Shown piece after piece: positions 12,974-26,400 of a stretch of 64,000 nucleotides of DNA; positions within the stretch are counted from its first letter, which is position 1, and the number at the start of each line of letters is the position of its first letter. The notes beneath the pieces were generated by a model that had not been told where the DNA came from, searched no databases, and saw nothing but the letters and a program-made list of their open reading frames with translations. The DNA comes from Zeugodacus cucurbitae (Eukaryota; Arthropoda; Insecta; Diptera; Tephritidae). The DNA lies in contig NC_071668.1 in assembly GCF_028554725.1 (NCBI RefSeq), forward strand, positions 1,054,001 to 1,118,000, in the 5' to 3' direction. The translations under genes were made by a program, and so were the position numbers.

Positions 12974-13229
12974 TTTGGAAATCCCTAACTAGTACGAGAT
13001 TATATGATCTCGATGATGAGAGGCTCGTTCATGCTTTCTGGTATAAACATTATCCAATTGACAATTCTTAGTGTTCAGTTTACAGTTCTGACAGCGATTT
13101 GGGAATTTTTAACTAGTTCGAGTTTATATGACCGAGGGAGAGAGAGAAACTATCATGCTTTCTAGTATACGCTCTTCTATATAAGTTTTAGCCATTTGAC
13201 AGTTCTTAGTGTTCAATTGTCAGTTCTGA
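12974..13229. repeat. Diverged tandem duplication, unit about 120 bp
   Basis: Two copies in direct order, about 12974-13091 and 13098-13229. Both share TTTGG(A/G)AAT followed by TAACTAGT(A/T)CGAG, then CATGCTTTCT(G/A)GTATA, then TTGACA(A/G)TTCTTAGTGTTCA and CAGTTCTGA. The middle of each unit has diverged by small indels. No coding capacity. Confidence 0.75.
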
Positions 13230-16200
13230 GAACGTCAGTTCCGATGAACGCGCATTTCATACGAAAACATTTGGCTGCAAAGTAATCATATATTATTAGA
13301 ATTGTCTTAGAAATCATATGCAAAAATACGCAAATAGGTTTTCCTTGGCACCGCAGTTGATTTGAAATTTATTTATATAAAATGACACACAGATACAAAG
13401 AGTAAATGGGAGCTAAACATGTTGGATAGCATATTAGGACACGTCTTCCTGGAATATTTTGATGCTATTCGGTGAGGTGGAAAAATAAATGTGAAATTCT
13501 TGAAATGAAGCCCACTTTCATTTCAGCTTATATTAAAAATCTATACATATTATGGAGAAATGTGAAAGAGCGAACTTCAAATCCATGGAAAATTACCTAC
13601 AAAACATTCACGCCTTCCAACAATATCATGCTACCATCAAAACTCAACATCTGCTTACAACCTACACAACTTGTGACAGAACAAGTATGTGATGAGTTTA
13701 AAAACAACGAGTAAGGTAAGGTCTTATTCGAGCGAAACGACATACATATTATATTTTCAACATCGGATGATCTTTTGGACTTTTGGAAATTGTCTATATT
13801 TTAGTATTTTAAGATATCGCAGCGCGAATTCAAGCCAGAGGTCAGTTGAGATCAAGTTAGCGACCAAGAAATATCAAGGACGGTCAATCTCTAGGCGAAT
13901 AAAGCATTTTTACTCCCTGCTGCTTGTTGCGGTTGTTTAAATATGAGAATTTACAAATAAATAGCTTTAAGAGATAATATGATTATCGCATTTGCATTGC
14001 TTCAGTGTGTGCTTTTTGTATTTGTGTTGTCCTAGAATATTACGCAAGTCCGTAGGAAGTTCGTGTAAAGCACGGCAGAACCCAGAAAAAGAATTAAATA
14101 AAATAGAATAAAGTGAAAAGCAAAAGCAACGGTTGTTGTTGAGAATACTTACATATAAGAGAAGGTGCATGATAAAAACAAAAATATGAGACGCTATGAA
14201 AGGAGCGCCAGAGTGCATAGTCTGCGTTTAAAATTGGCTTCCAGTAACGGTACTAAATATAAATGAGTTTTAATAGCGGCCATAAATGGCGAAAAAATGA
14301 ATATTTACTGAATGAATGGGGCAGAGATGCTGAAAGTTGGCGCGATGTTTACGCTTGTAAATCTCAATGGACCAAGTGCAGAGGCTTGCGCCAACACATA
14401 CATACACGCAATTGTAAATGTATGTATGTACTAAAAATAGCTAAAGTATAAATAGCGAGTCATAACTTGCGGTTTAAGGTTGCTATTGCCCACGGCGCGA
14501 AAGAAAAAAAACTGAAATTACGCAAGAGTAACATTGAGGCGCTGACCTAAATTCAAAGGAAGGCACTGATGATTACTATTTAAGGAGTTTTTACTGTCGC
14601 TTGTATTGTAAATAATTTTGTAATTCAAATCGCTAAGTGTAAACGATTTCTTGAACTCATTATCCACATGCTGTAAATATATATGTATATTATGTATGTA
14701 TGTAGTTGGCGAATTCTCTGCACTTACGAAATTGAATTGCTTTTCATTCTTCGTCTCACGTTTCTCTTATCCACTTACGCTTGAATCGGCGCCAAACAAA
14801 GTTGCAATGAAAGCTCATTTACTCTAAGTGCAGCTTTTTGTGATTTTGGCGATTGGCTGTGTTCACATTTCTATTGTAACAACTTAACTTGAGTTTAGAC
14901 AATTAAACATGAAGTAAAGAAATCAAGTGAGTTAGAAGAACGGAAGAGTTTCGAATATGAGAAATTGAGCTTTCACATAAGCAGAGCTTCAAGCATATTT
15001 TTTGCTATGATTGCAACGCATTTCACATCTATATTAGAGGGAATCAACTGAGTACATGTAGCAGAACTCTTTCTTTGAATCAAACAACGTCTTTTAACAT
15101 AACTGTGCCACAATCAGCTTAAACGTGTAAATCATCGATGCAATTAACTGTGCATATTTATTTACATGACTGTACTTTAGCAATTACATTTGTAGCATTA
15201 AAATCCCTTAAAAGTAAAGAAAGCAACAACAACAAGCAATTCATTCGAAAACTTAATGAAATGCTAACGCGAGAATTGTAAAAAGCTATCAAGCTATCTA
15301 GCGCGCGATAAATAGACACTTTGGCAACGTGAAGGCGCGTAGAAAATGAGGAAAAATTGTCTGCAATTAAAAGCGAAATTGATGTAATTAAAGTTTGCAT
15401 TCAAGAAATTAGAGCGCAGAGAGCTTTCACGCCTTGGAGAGCTTTGAACGGCAGCACAAATTAAATGTAAACATGCAAGCAAATATGTTTCGTACGCATA
15501 TGTAGGCGTGTTTGTTTATTTAATTAAAGGGAGACACAGCAATAGAGACCACTCTTACTCTGGAGATTTGCTTAATTAATTTACCGTTAAAAACGGTTTT
15601 GATTTTAATCTGCGAAATAATGAACTTAATAACAGTATGGGGACCTCAAGATAATATGTAATTTATATGTAATTATATGCAGGAACTTTATTTATGCTCA
15701 AAGTGACACTGAGTTAGCACTTGAAAAGCTTTTAGCGGAATTAGCTGTTGAGGAGTGAAATAGTTCTTGTCGCTTTCGCCAATGAATTATTAATAATTCA
15801 TAAGCTAGATACAAATAATTATTTTAATAATTTAATCAGCATCGACTTTATAACGGAACCATATTAGGAACAACCCGAGTTGTGACTAGCAATTTCCTTA
15901 TTGTAATGATTAAGCTTAATAAAAAGGCGAGCCATAATTGGGTTGAAAGGCACGAGCTTATAATGAATGGAATATATTCAACCAGAAATTATTAAATGAA
16001 AGCAGCATTTATTGTTGTTGCCTTTCCTACATAATTACCACTCGCATGTGATGAGCACATTGCAGTTACTTTGTGCCACTATGAATCCGTTACTCTGTCG
16101 CTTTTCGCCAACACTTATTAGGAAGAGTAAACGAGCGCTAACTAAACAACTGTTACATAACTGCCGTACAACAGCAACCAATGCTGCTGCCGCCGCCGCC

Positions 16201-17494
16201 GCTGTCGACATCATCAACAATCAACTAACGGCATCGCCGACACTAGATATTAGCCAGCCAGCCACTAGATAGCAGCGCCTTCATTCCATTCCAGTGCCAT
16301 AATCAGAAAACGGGTTAGTGGCTCACGAAACGAAGACGATCGCCTTTCCAACAAAGGCGATGAAGAAGCAGCAGCAAAACTGAAAACTAATAACCCGGCG
16401 GTGGCGTAGCCGCAGCGAATGCCTCACTTATTGTGGCAAATAAATATATATAACGATACGAACAACTGTGCGCGTGCGAGTGTCTCTTACAGTATCTGTG
16501 CCTGTGTGTGTGTCTGTGCCTCTATTATGTTGTCATACAAAGACGTAATATGAGAAAGTGAAAGGAACCGGCGTCGACGGCGGCAGAGCTGCGGTTGTGG
16601 CTTTGATTATGGCTAATAGGCGATGAGATGCTACAGCTTGGCTTGGTTTGCCATGACTCGACCGGGCTCTGTCTTAGCAGATGCGACTGCCGGCACAACG
16701 AGTATGCTGTTGACGCCGCATGCCCATTAGTGCTGTTATGGCGGCGCTGCGAAGGGGCGCTGTGTAAATATAAAAAATTTTATTCGCTCGCGTCTCTCTG
16801 TGTGTGTGTGTGTGGATGTGTGCAGTTGCAGACGCTCTAAAGTGTGTTTATGGCTCGGAACAATAAAGTCACTCCGCTTTATTATATCTCGGACTGTGTG
16901 TGTCGGCGATCGTAAACAGTTTGCATCTCTATGTGTTTGTGTTGGTGTTGGTAGAGCAGTAGTGGTTTGTATGCGTGTGAGCTGCACAGAATTTGTTATA
17001 TAACAATTACAGCAAATTAAAGTTTAAATCTTCAAAATTCCATATTCATCACGGCTTATTAAAAATAGTTAAAATGCTTTAGCTTTAGAAAACATTTAAT
17101 TAAACACGAAGCACGCTGGCTTTCCGTCTTCACACAACCTTCTCCAAACCACAATGTATATGTATATGTATGTATGTATGTATTGTATGTTTGTTTGTTT
17201 GTTTGTTTGTTGGCTTGCATTTACTCACCGAAGAGTCGGAACATTTTAGGTTAACATGGAATTTGTAAATTTTATGCACAACATAAAGCGAATATGTAAA
17301 AGCCCAAGAAACTAGAAAACAAAAAACAAACACTAATTGGAAATAAAATTAAATTGACTTTTTTGGTTTTGAGAAGTAAATGTTCAAAAGAAAGCATTGA
17401 CAAACACTCATTCGTCATTTAGAAAATTTCGGATTTTGTTTTGACTCTACAGACAACAATCACTTTTTGTTCGCAAGGTACTATTAAGTTTGTC
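13230..17494. other. Gene-poor stretch
   Basis: AT-rich with no supported coding exon. A GCTGCTGCCGCCGCCGCC run at 16182-16203 produces Ala-rich frames on both strands. TATG/GTTT tetranucleotide runs lie at about 17160-17212 and a GT run near 16800. Confidence 0.5.
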
Positions 17495-18742
17495 ACGAAG
17501 TTTGTAACACCCAGAAGGAAGCGTCGGAGGACCTATAAAGTATATATTTAAATGATCAGTATGTTGAACTGAGTCGATTTAGCCATGTCCGTCTGTCTGA
17601 CTAGTCCTTCAGTTTTTAAGATATCGTTTTGAAATTTTGCCGATGTTATTTTCTCTTCAAGAAGCTGCTCATTTGTCGGAACTGCCGATATCGGATGGAT
17701 TCACTAGTTTAAAACAACAATTTTCTACGGCTTTCCCAATGAGTCTCTCTAAAATAGGAGCAAAATAGAGATGTCTTAGACCTGGGGAATCATACTGAGC
17801 AATTCAGGTTTTTCGCATGTCAGAGCCTTATTGAGACATCAGCTTCTTAAGGCAGTATAGTCTGCTTCAAAGGCTTCAAAAAATCGATTTTTTTTTAATC
17901 TCTTCCAAAACTATCCAAGAATATGTCTTTAAAATCTAGAGGCCAATTCGACACATTTTCGAAGCTAGTGCAGTTTTAGTGGCCGAGTGTCGAGCAGGTG
18001 CGAATGCTCAGCAGACCCGACCGAAAACTTTAAAGCGCGTTTTCTCGAGTTTTCATTCTCACAAGTGTTAGAAAACTCACAAGTGTTAGAAACGGAGCAA
18101 AAAGAATATATGTCCTATCGAAAAAAACCAAAGTGATCTAGCTTCAGTATTACATTATCTTCTATGTGAACTAAAAAAGTTGGACCAAAGTATTATTTAA
18201 ACTACTTGTTTTGCAACTTAAATTAAATTTCTTAAAAAATTGACTTTTTTTTCAAACTTCGAATAAATTTGGAATTTTATAACTTCTTCGGTATGTTTTT
18301 AGTTCATAAAGAAAATAAACTTATAAAAATTAAAAAAAAAAATGGTTCGACTGTTTCAGTTGCATCGCACGATCTCCATCACCGGCACCGATTTACAAGT
18401 ACAGACACTAGGAGCTCCAAAAAAGTACTTACAACTTTGAAAAACTTTCAATATTTTTTAATAATAAATATTGTTTTTTAAGCCTTAAATATAGTACACT
18501 ATCGTCTTAAAATTCCGTTTACCGCAATAATTTCCTTCCATTTCAAAAAAAAAAAAAAAAAAATTGCTAAAAAACGCTTTTTTCGGCTTCTAAAGCAGAC
18601 TACTGCCTTAAAACAACAATTTTCTCCGGCTTTCCCGGTGAGTCTCTCTAGGAGCAAAATAGAGAAGTCTTAAACTTGGAGATTCATGCCGTGCAATTCA
18701 GGTTTCTTGCCTGAGGGCTATATTGAGCCATCATCTTCTTAA
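17495..18742. repeat. Interspersed repeat with an internal duplication split by a TTAA element
   Basis: The left part (from GTTTGTAACACCCAGAAGG, through GAGTCGATTTAGCCATGTCC) is the kind of dispersed non-coding repeat seen often in fly genomes; I cannot name it. A unit of about 140 bp starting TTAAAACAACAATTTTCT occurs twice, at 17709-17850 and 18608-18742. The second copy has small deletions and substitutions. Between the copies lies the inverted-repeat element at 17851-18607. Confidence 0.65.
17851..18607. mobile_element. Non-autonomous inverted-repeat element flanked by TTAA
   Basis: The left end reads GGCAGTATAGTCTGCTTC. The right end, on the opposite strand, reads GGCAGTAGTCTGCTTTAG, giving terminal inverted repeats of roughly 20 bp with a 2-base indel. 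TTAA lies immediately outside both ends (17847-17850 and 18608-18611). TTAA duplication is the hallmark of piggyBac-type transposition, although these termini do not begin with the usual CCC. The 757 bp interior has no transposase and includes an A-run near 18547-18563. Confidence 0.65.
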
Positions 18743-19906
18743 GACAAACCGTGCTAAAAGTGTGGTTCGGAGTTCCAGGATCATATGTACATATCAACTT
18801 TTTTCCCTACTATTCATATAATACTCTCAGAAAATACGCACATAAATGTATATTGTATATTCTGAATATTCTGAGTGTGCTCGTACTTGATATTTTATTT
18901 ATTTTAGTTATGCAATGGCAGCAAGCTGATGATGAATTTAATGAGCTTCTACATACTTTTACATATACATATGTGTATGTATATAATTAATTTATATAAG
19001 TGTGTAAATACAGTATATATACATATGTACATATGGCTGCAGGCATAGACAACTGCAACAGCAGCGAGCCATCAATCAAAAGCAGAAGCACGAAGCACAC
19101 ACACACACGACAAACAGATTTTATAGTTTTTAACGCCGTGCAACAGTGTCTCTGTCAGTTTATTTTGGAAATGTACCGTTCACTATTTTTAATGATTTTT
19201 CAATTAACCCGGCGGCAAACGAGTGACTTGTCAGAAGAAGTGAACGTCAGCAACCCACACACACACACAAAAACTCATTCTTATTTACAATCGAATATAT
19301 ATGTATCTCTCTCTCTCTCTATATGTATATATATATATGTGTGTGTTGTGATTTAAATTATTTCAAGCATTTTCGCCTACACTTCTCATTCATGCGTGCT
19401 TGAAAAGCTTTAACTTTTGGCTTTAAAATTAAATTTGTTGCAAGTTGCAAGCTCTTGGATACACACACACACACCTATGCGCCTGTGTGAATGCGTGTGC
19501 TGTGAGTTGTTATGTCACAAAAATTCAACATATTTTAACAGCCAATTTGCATATTCTGCTCGTGCGAATTGCTCGCATGCAAAATTTAAATATTTGCCGC
19601 TCGAATGCCTCGAGTTATTTGTTTGCATAAATAATAAACAAAGTTCGCTAGTAATTTTTAGAAGAAATATTTTCAGATACCGTTCGTAATTAATATTTCG
19701 TTTATGAGACGGCAACTGATTAAGGTTGTGTATGTTTGTGTGCAGCTGCAAGAAATTTCGGATACATTTTACGCGAGACTGCCTTAGATGCAGAATAACT
19801 GTATTTTTAAACGTGATTAAAGCCATAGGAGATGAGCTGAAACACAAATTGTGATTGTAGTGGTACTAGTATCCTTAAGTGTACCTAGAATACTCAATTT
19901 GCTATA
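18743..19906. other. Gene-poor stretch with CA, CT and TA simple repeats
   Basis: No supported exon. ATATGTACATATG-like and (CT)n/(TA)n runs at about 18955-19035 and 19305-19345. The frames here mostly translate CA/TA repeats. Confidence 0.5.
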
Positions 19907-20048
19907 CGAGATGTGTTCAAAAAATAACGGGAATTTTTGTTTTTTGGGAAAAACAATAATTATTCATAAATATACATTAATGTTGTCGCCTTCAAAATAG
20001 TTTCAATTGAAAATTTTTAAATTCCCGTTATTTTTTGAACACATCTCG
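19907..20048. mobile_element. Mariner-derived MITE, 142 bp
   Basis: Terminal inverted repeats of about 30 bp: the left reads CGAGATGTGTTCAAAAAATA then ACGGGAATTTTT, and the right is its reverse complement ending CATCTCG. TA flanks both ends (19905-19906 and 20049-20050), the target duplication of Tc1/mariner elements. The interior is only about 80 bp with no coding sequence. The termini match those of the longer remnant at 27909-28355, which contains mariner transposase sequence, so the two belong to one family. Confidence 0.85.
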
Positions 20049-20404
20049 TATTGACTTTTCATTATTATTACTAGAAATTTATAAGCACGAAACGAGCTCT
20101 GCTCACAGTATTTGCTTTTAATTAATTGCACATTACAAAGACGATTAATTTCCATAGCAAAATATTCTCATTTGTAAATATGTATTTATGTAAGCGTGGT
20201 AAATATGAAAGCTTATCTCTTCTCTCCAATAGTATTTCAAGCTTCAACTTAAAATAGTGGCGTCAGCTTTGACAATAACACAATTTATTATTATCATTAA
20301 TCTAGCTGATTAGGAAGCAGGACAAATTAATAATTTCTATTAATGGAGCAGAGAAGAGAGAGAGTGTTGCTTGAAACAAATGAGAAGGAATAAGGTTCGT
20401 TACC

Positions 20405-20448
<44 letters not shown>

Positions 20449-23400
20449 TTATACAGCAATAAATATAGAAAATATATTTGGATATGAAACCGCGACACAA
20501 TGACAACAAGCCGTATTCGAAACAAAGCAAACAGACACAAAGGAACCACATTTTTAAACTTGTAAATGAAGAGCACTTTCACCTTAACGCTCTCTATTAA
20601 TTTTAAGAACAACGGTAAATGTGTGTGCCCATCTTTCCTTTGAAATCACCATCCATATTTCGTAAGCGTTAATGCCATGGAATGTCATGTTAAGTAATTG
20701 AAACGCCCATTTAGCTTTCAACTCGCATCAAATAAATACAAAATGTTTGCAGGCACTGCACAGAAGCTCAACGAAAAGTTGAAGCAAACCAGCAAAAACC
20801 GGCGAGTAAATCACACTCAGAATTATGACACATTAAACTTTTATTTGCCTTTGCAGCCAAATGCGGCGAAGAGGTCAAGCCAAAATTGTCACTTTCCGCA
20901 TTTTTCTGGCAGTCACTACCGTTTAGCACACACACACACATACACACACACATCTCAGTCACACTCACTCTAATTGATGTGGGCAAAAAGTTTGACACAC
21001 CAACACTTTTAATTAAAACACTCGACAAATATGCGCCCCGTCATGCTGAATAATGCGACGGCAGTGTGTGGGAAAACCAACTCGAGAGCGCGCAGGAAGT
21101 CGAGGCGACAAACGACAGCAAACAACGGCAACTGAGATAAACGCATCACATAAACATGCACTCACACACACGAAGGCATGCAGTGTCCTGGGAGCTTCCA
21201 CTTGAACTTATGGCAGTGCACAGTCAAAGTAAATGTTTGCATTTGAATCTACTTCCCCCTCAACCCGTGCTGGCCAACACATGCGCATATATACTGACCT
21301 ACAACAACAGCGTACAAATTGGCCCACACATTTGGCTTTCTAAGCGGTGGCCACGGGGCAAGGTCAAGCGGCGGGCGAGTGTCGACCAGAGAATGCCTAG
21401 GAGGCGCCAGTGTTAGTGTTAGGCTTCCATGGCAGGCATTCATGCGATTTCTGTTGAATGGTGTTACACTTAGCAATAAATAAACCGACATCGAAGCAAT
21501 GAAAATGTACAAAAGGAAGAAGAATAGCAAGTGAGTTGTTGTCGTTGTTGTGAAGCCCGCAAGCGTTTGCGGCAGAACACGCAACGCAATGTAATTCTAG
21601 CGCTGCGTTCGACACCTTTTTCATTCGCCTTCGCTCGTGCGGCCGCCCGTGCGGAGACGCATGTGATTTGAGGCAGCACTATGTGTGCTCCACTGCGTAT
21701 ACGTAACTATTAAACTTTCGTCAATGGCTGGCTGGCTGGCGGCTGGCATGCAACGTTGCCCAGAGGCAAATAAAAAACGCCGCTCACACAACTAAATTCA
21801 GCGTCAACAAGCGCGGCAGCAAATATTCATGCTTCGCAGTTCACGCCGGAGGTTATGTGGGCCAAGAGGGCTCCCAACGGTTTTTCCGACGGCAACACTT
21901 CACTTTTTTAATCACACTGCATGCCCACACTGGGAAGCAATTGGAATTTCATAGCGCACGAAAAACGCGACGGCGCATCGTTGACTCGGTTGACTCGGTT
22001 GGCGCGCTGCAGCGCGAGAGTTCGAAAGTCACGCAGCGATAAAATTGAAGCGGGAAGTTGCGGAAATATTCATGCACACCAACTTGGCTATTAAAATAGA
22101 CACGTACATATTACTTACGTATATTAAATGCATGGCTTTAAAATGCAAGACTTTATTATAGTTGAAAGTAATTGGAAAACTAAGAGAGCTTTGTGGGATC
22201 TTAGAACGGAGAAAAAATCGGCATCAGAATATCCACATAACTGATCGAATACAACTTTCTGTACGGAAATGTTCGATGATCATCAGGGAAAGGCGTGTAG
22301 AAAGAGAAAATGTTTTACTTTAACAAGCTTAAGCTTCTTTAACAAACTAAGCTATCACCTTTTTCGGACTCTGAAGCTTCTTTTCGAGTTCAATTAAAGG
22401 TAATGAGAGCCGGAAGAGGCCAGTATGCACCATCTATAATTCATTTGTACGCTCGGTTCATGAAGTTTGCCAGATCCTCTCACTTATTCAACCGGAGCCA
22501 AATGTATATTTGTGCGGATATTTATTTAGAGAGCATGCGGTGGCGACAAAGAAAGAAGAAACGAAGAAGAAACCCCATTAACGTTATTGCATCGACCTGA
22601 TTTACAATGTTGATGACCTGTAACTGTAAAAACGCAGTGAAGGAGAATATGTTCAGAGTCTTCTTTGGGTTTCGATGCGCTGCGGCGCCGACTACAGTGA
22701 CATGTGCCCTCGGGCGGGCGGGGCCAATGTAAACGATGTTGTCCGGTGTCAACTTGAGTGGCATTGCAATTGATTTAGACTAAAGCGCCACTCACACACA
22801 CGCACGCACACAGTGAATTCCTAGCGCAGAGGAGCCCTCCGATGTAGATATGTCAGTGTGTCCGGCGTGGAGATGGATTTCCGGGTGGACGTTTGGAATT
22901 CTTTATAAAGTTCCGAAGTGTGCAGGGCCATCGAGCATTTTTCATTTCCAATTTGCACAAGACACAACGGTAAATGCAACTAATGCTTGTGTAGTATTTG
23001 TTGTAGCTGCTAAGCATCCAGTGACAACTAGCAACACTACATGCCACAGCTACAACAAACAACAAGAACCTGCAAGTGAAACCGATGCGCAAAGGCAAAG
23101 ACAACGGCAAATAGAAGTAAATAAACGAATGACAGCATAAAAACAAGTGATTGCAGCAAATCTTGTTTTGTCAGAGATTTAGAGCCAAAGAAGAAGTTGG
23201 CTTCGAGACTGCACACTTGGCAAGGACACTGCCAGAGGCCATAGCATAGGCAAATTGCCACTAGAAAACTAGAGCGCTCCATACAATTTGTAAAAACTCC
23301 ACACACACTCACGAACACTCTCACGCAAACACTCTCACATATATGTAAGTGCTCACACACACTCGTCGTGCTGTGGTCGTGTGACCGTTATGAGGAGAAT

Positions 23401-26400
23401 GAATTTAGAAAAATGTTTGCCAATACTTTGTTATTTATAACAATGGCAACTATGAGCTTCTCCGGTATGTTTCTAGCGTCTCTGCTATTCGCTCCTGTCT
23501 CTTGACTCGTGGCGCCTGGTCACCGGTCAACCCAGGCATGTTGAGTTTGTACTTTGTTAGCGCTCGCTACAAATTACTACTAACGAATGCAAAGAAAACA
23601 TGAGAGCTGCAGAGAAAGTACGCTTGCACAGATGCTGCTTCTTCTTCTTCTTCTTCTGCTTTTTCTTCTATCTTTGGAACTGAGAAGAATATATTTGCGT
23701 TGAGGGAAATGAAAATTTCAATTTAACCAAACTCGTCGATATGAAATATGTGCGTGCTTGTGAGTATGTACAAACTTGTGAGCGTTATCGAGAGATCTGT
23801 CCCTGTGTCTGTATGTGTGTCCACTTAAAAATTATTGCTTACACATTTTGTATTTTCCAACAAAATATACCGTTATGCGCTTAAACCTAAATAAACGTAC
23901 CACGTACAACCATAAATTGTAGTTCTAAGCCGATAAAATTTGGAATTTTTTGAAGTGTTATTATTGCACCGAAATCATCAAAGGATTTTCGTATTTAACA
24001 CACAGACTCTAGTAGCTTAATTGGCAGTTGTTGGGATGTGATTGCAGCCAGCTGAAGTGCTCGAATTCGAAATCATGCGCTTAATTGCTATGCAGAGCTG
24101 CATTCATAAACAATATTGTGCAGGTCGGTCTTGTTGTTGTTCACTCATGTGTGATAAGTGTTGAGGATATAAGTTTTGTATGGGATACCTCGATGTGATG
24201 TTAACATTGTAGAAGGAAGGATGCGAGCTTACATTACTTCAGTGTTCTACAGAGATCAGTCTAAGACAGAATAAATGAGATCCGGAGAGTGTAGATAGAG
24301 GAGCAGTGAGAAAGTGAGTCGGTAGACAGATACTTGGGAGCGCATGTTCTACTACTTAAGACAGATGCCGCAATCGATAAACCCATTCGGAAATTGTGTA
24401 CGAAGCCAAGAGCTGAAAGTTCAGAGTCTGCTAATAACTATCAACTCTTTTAATGGAAGAGTGGTAGCGGGTCTTTGAGTTCTAAAAGTTCGCAAACCAT
24501 CCTTATTGCTTAGCTCGCCAGAACTCGACTGAGTCCAATTTAGAACATACACTGCTGAAAAGAGTACATCAGAATAGCTGTTATAAGTATAATATTCAGC
24601 AACCTATTTTCAACCTCGTCGCTCTAATGTCCGTACTGACAACTATAGGGTCTTCGTAAATGAGGAGGACCTGAATCTTTAACCGGCCAAGAACAATCAA
24701 GACTGCAAAATTCTTCAAAATATTAGAGAAATTTCATCTTTAGCTCCAACAATCATCTTCCCCCCGCTCACCACATTCAAAACATTTGCTTTATGATTTC
24801 CTTGTGTGTCTCGTTTGCATTTGAATTTGAAACCGCAAATTAATTTTGAGTTTTCGCAGAGTTGTCACCACTGCAGCGCAAGCCCTGAAGCGTATTTGTT
24901 GCACAATGTGTGCAATTTATCGTTCTCCAAGTAAATAAATTATTATTCTCTTCATTCCAAAGTATTCAGTGTCACTTGTTGTTGTTGTTGTTGTTGTTGT
25001 TTACCTAATGTGATACCATGATTTCGTGTGCTGGCATGCCACGCCACATTAGAAGTTTGATGAGCACACACACACACTCTCTAACATATGTGTGCATCAC
25101 CTTGATCCACTCACCTGAAATCCGAGCGATTCTGCGAACTCTTTAAAATTGCAGAGTCTAACCTCAAAATGACGGCATGCGATATGAATAGTAGTTGCAA
25201 CTGAACTTTGTAAACATAATTTCAGCTGCATTAGCACGTACTTGTTTAGTTGCCATGCACGATATGCTCGCAGCAGAATGCTCTGCGCCTCAGACCAAAT
25301 TGGATTAGCATCTTTTCGGTTGCTGCAACTTGCGCTGCATATTTACGGTTATAGTTGTTTGTGTGGTGTGGTGTGCAACGAACCAAACTTTTGGCAGAAG
25401 TCTCGATGCCATTCACTAAGCTGTGGTTAACACCTACCCGCCGGCCCAGCGGAGCGTGAGCGGCGGAAGAAGCCGCAGGCAGAGCAGCCGGCAGCCGGCA
25501 AGTGCAGCGAAGCGATCGCGTTGGTGTTGCAGCAATGCTGCGGGGTCGTTGTGTCAACTTTGAAACTTACGAAAGACAACAACAACAACAAGCATCTTAT
25601 ACGATTTATAAGCGCGAACTGCAACAACAAGCGAAGTGGATGGCGTAGCGCTGACTACCGTTACATAAGTCGATGCACACGTGCATTGCCGCACATTCAA
25701 ATACGAGTACATGCATATTGTGTGGTTCAACCGAGGAAGCGTAAGGTAAACTCAGCAACCGCATGCCACTTGAAAACACACAATAACAACAACAACAACA
25801 AAACAAACAGCGGATGAAGTTGTGTGGCGAACGGTGAATGACGCTACCGGTCACCGCTATGTGTGTGGCACTTACGAGGGGCACCAAACGCCAGTCGGCA
25901 ACTGAGAGTTAGAAAGCTCGCTGGTGCAGGTGAATGTGTGCTTGTGGGTGTGGGTGCATACGCCACAACAATGTCTGGCAGTCACGACCCTTTCGGCTAT
26001 TTAAATAAGAATATCGATTGCTGATGAAGAGTGGCGCACAGTAGTAGTGGGTGGACCCTATAAGTTTCGGGTACTTTATTCAAAATCTTTTGCTTGCAAA
26101 AACTTGCGAAAACTTTTGCGGCAACACATTATTGACTTACAACAGGCACGGAGGCAGCTGTTGGCAGCGAGACGAAAAATCAACGCCGTCAACAAAATTA
26201 GCATAAATATTTGCATTAATACGAGCGACCTCCAGCCAATGACCCCCCTACTTGCTTTTATATTCTATGAATTCAAGCGACATTAAATTCTCAATCTTCG
26301 AAATTCAATACCGAAAAGCAGAAATGCAAAAGCTATCAGCTTGCGATGTTTTCACAGTCTTTTACAGAAGAAGCGAATTAATTAAGGCTATTTGAACTGG

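Noticed and set aside
16012..16272. Ala-rich frames on both strands
   Set aside because: Produced by a GCTGCTGCCGCC simple repeat.
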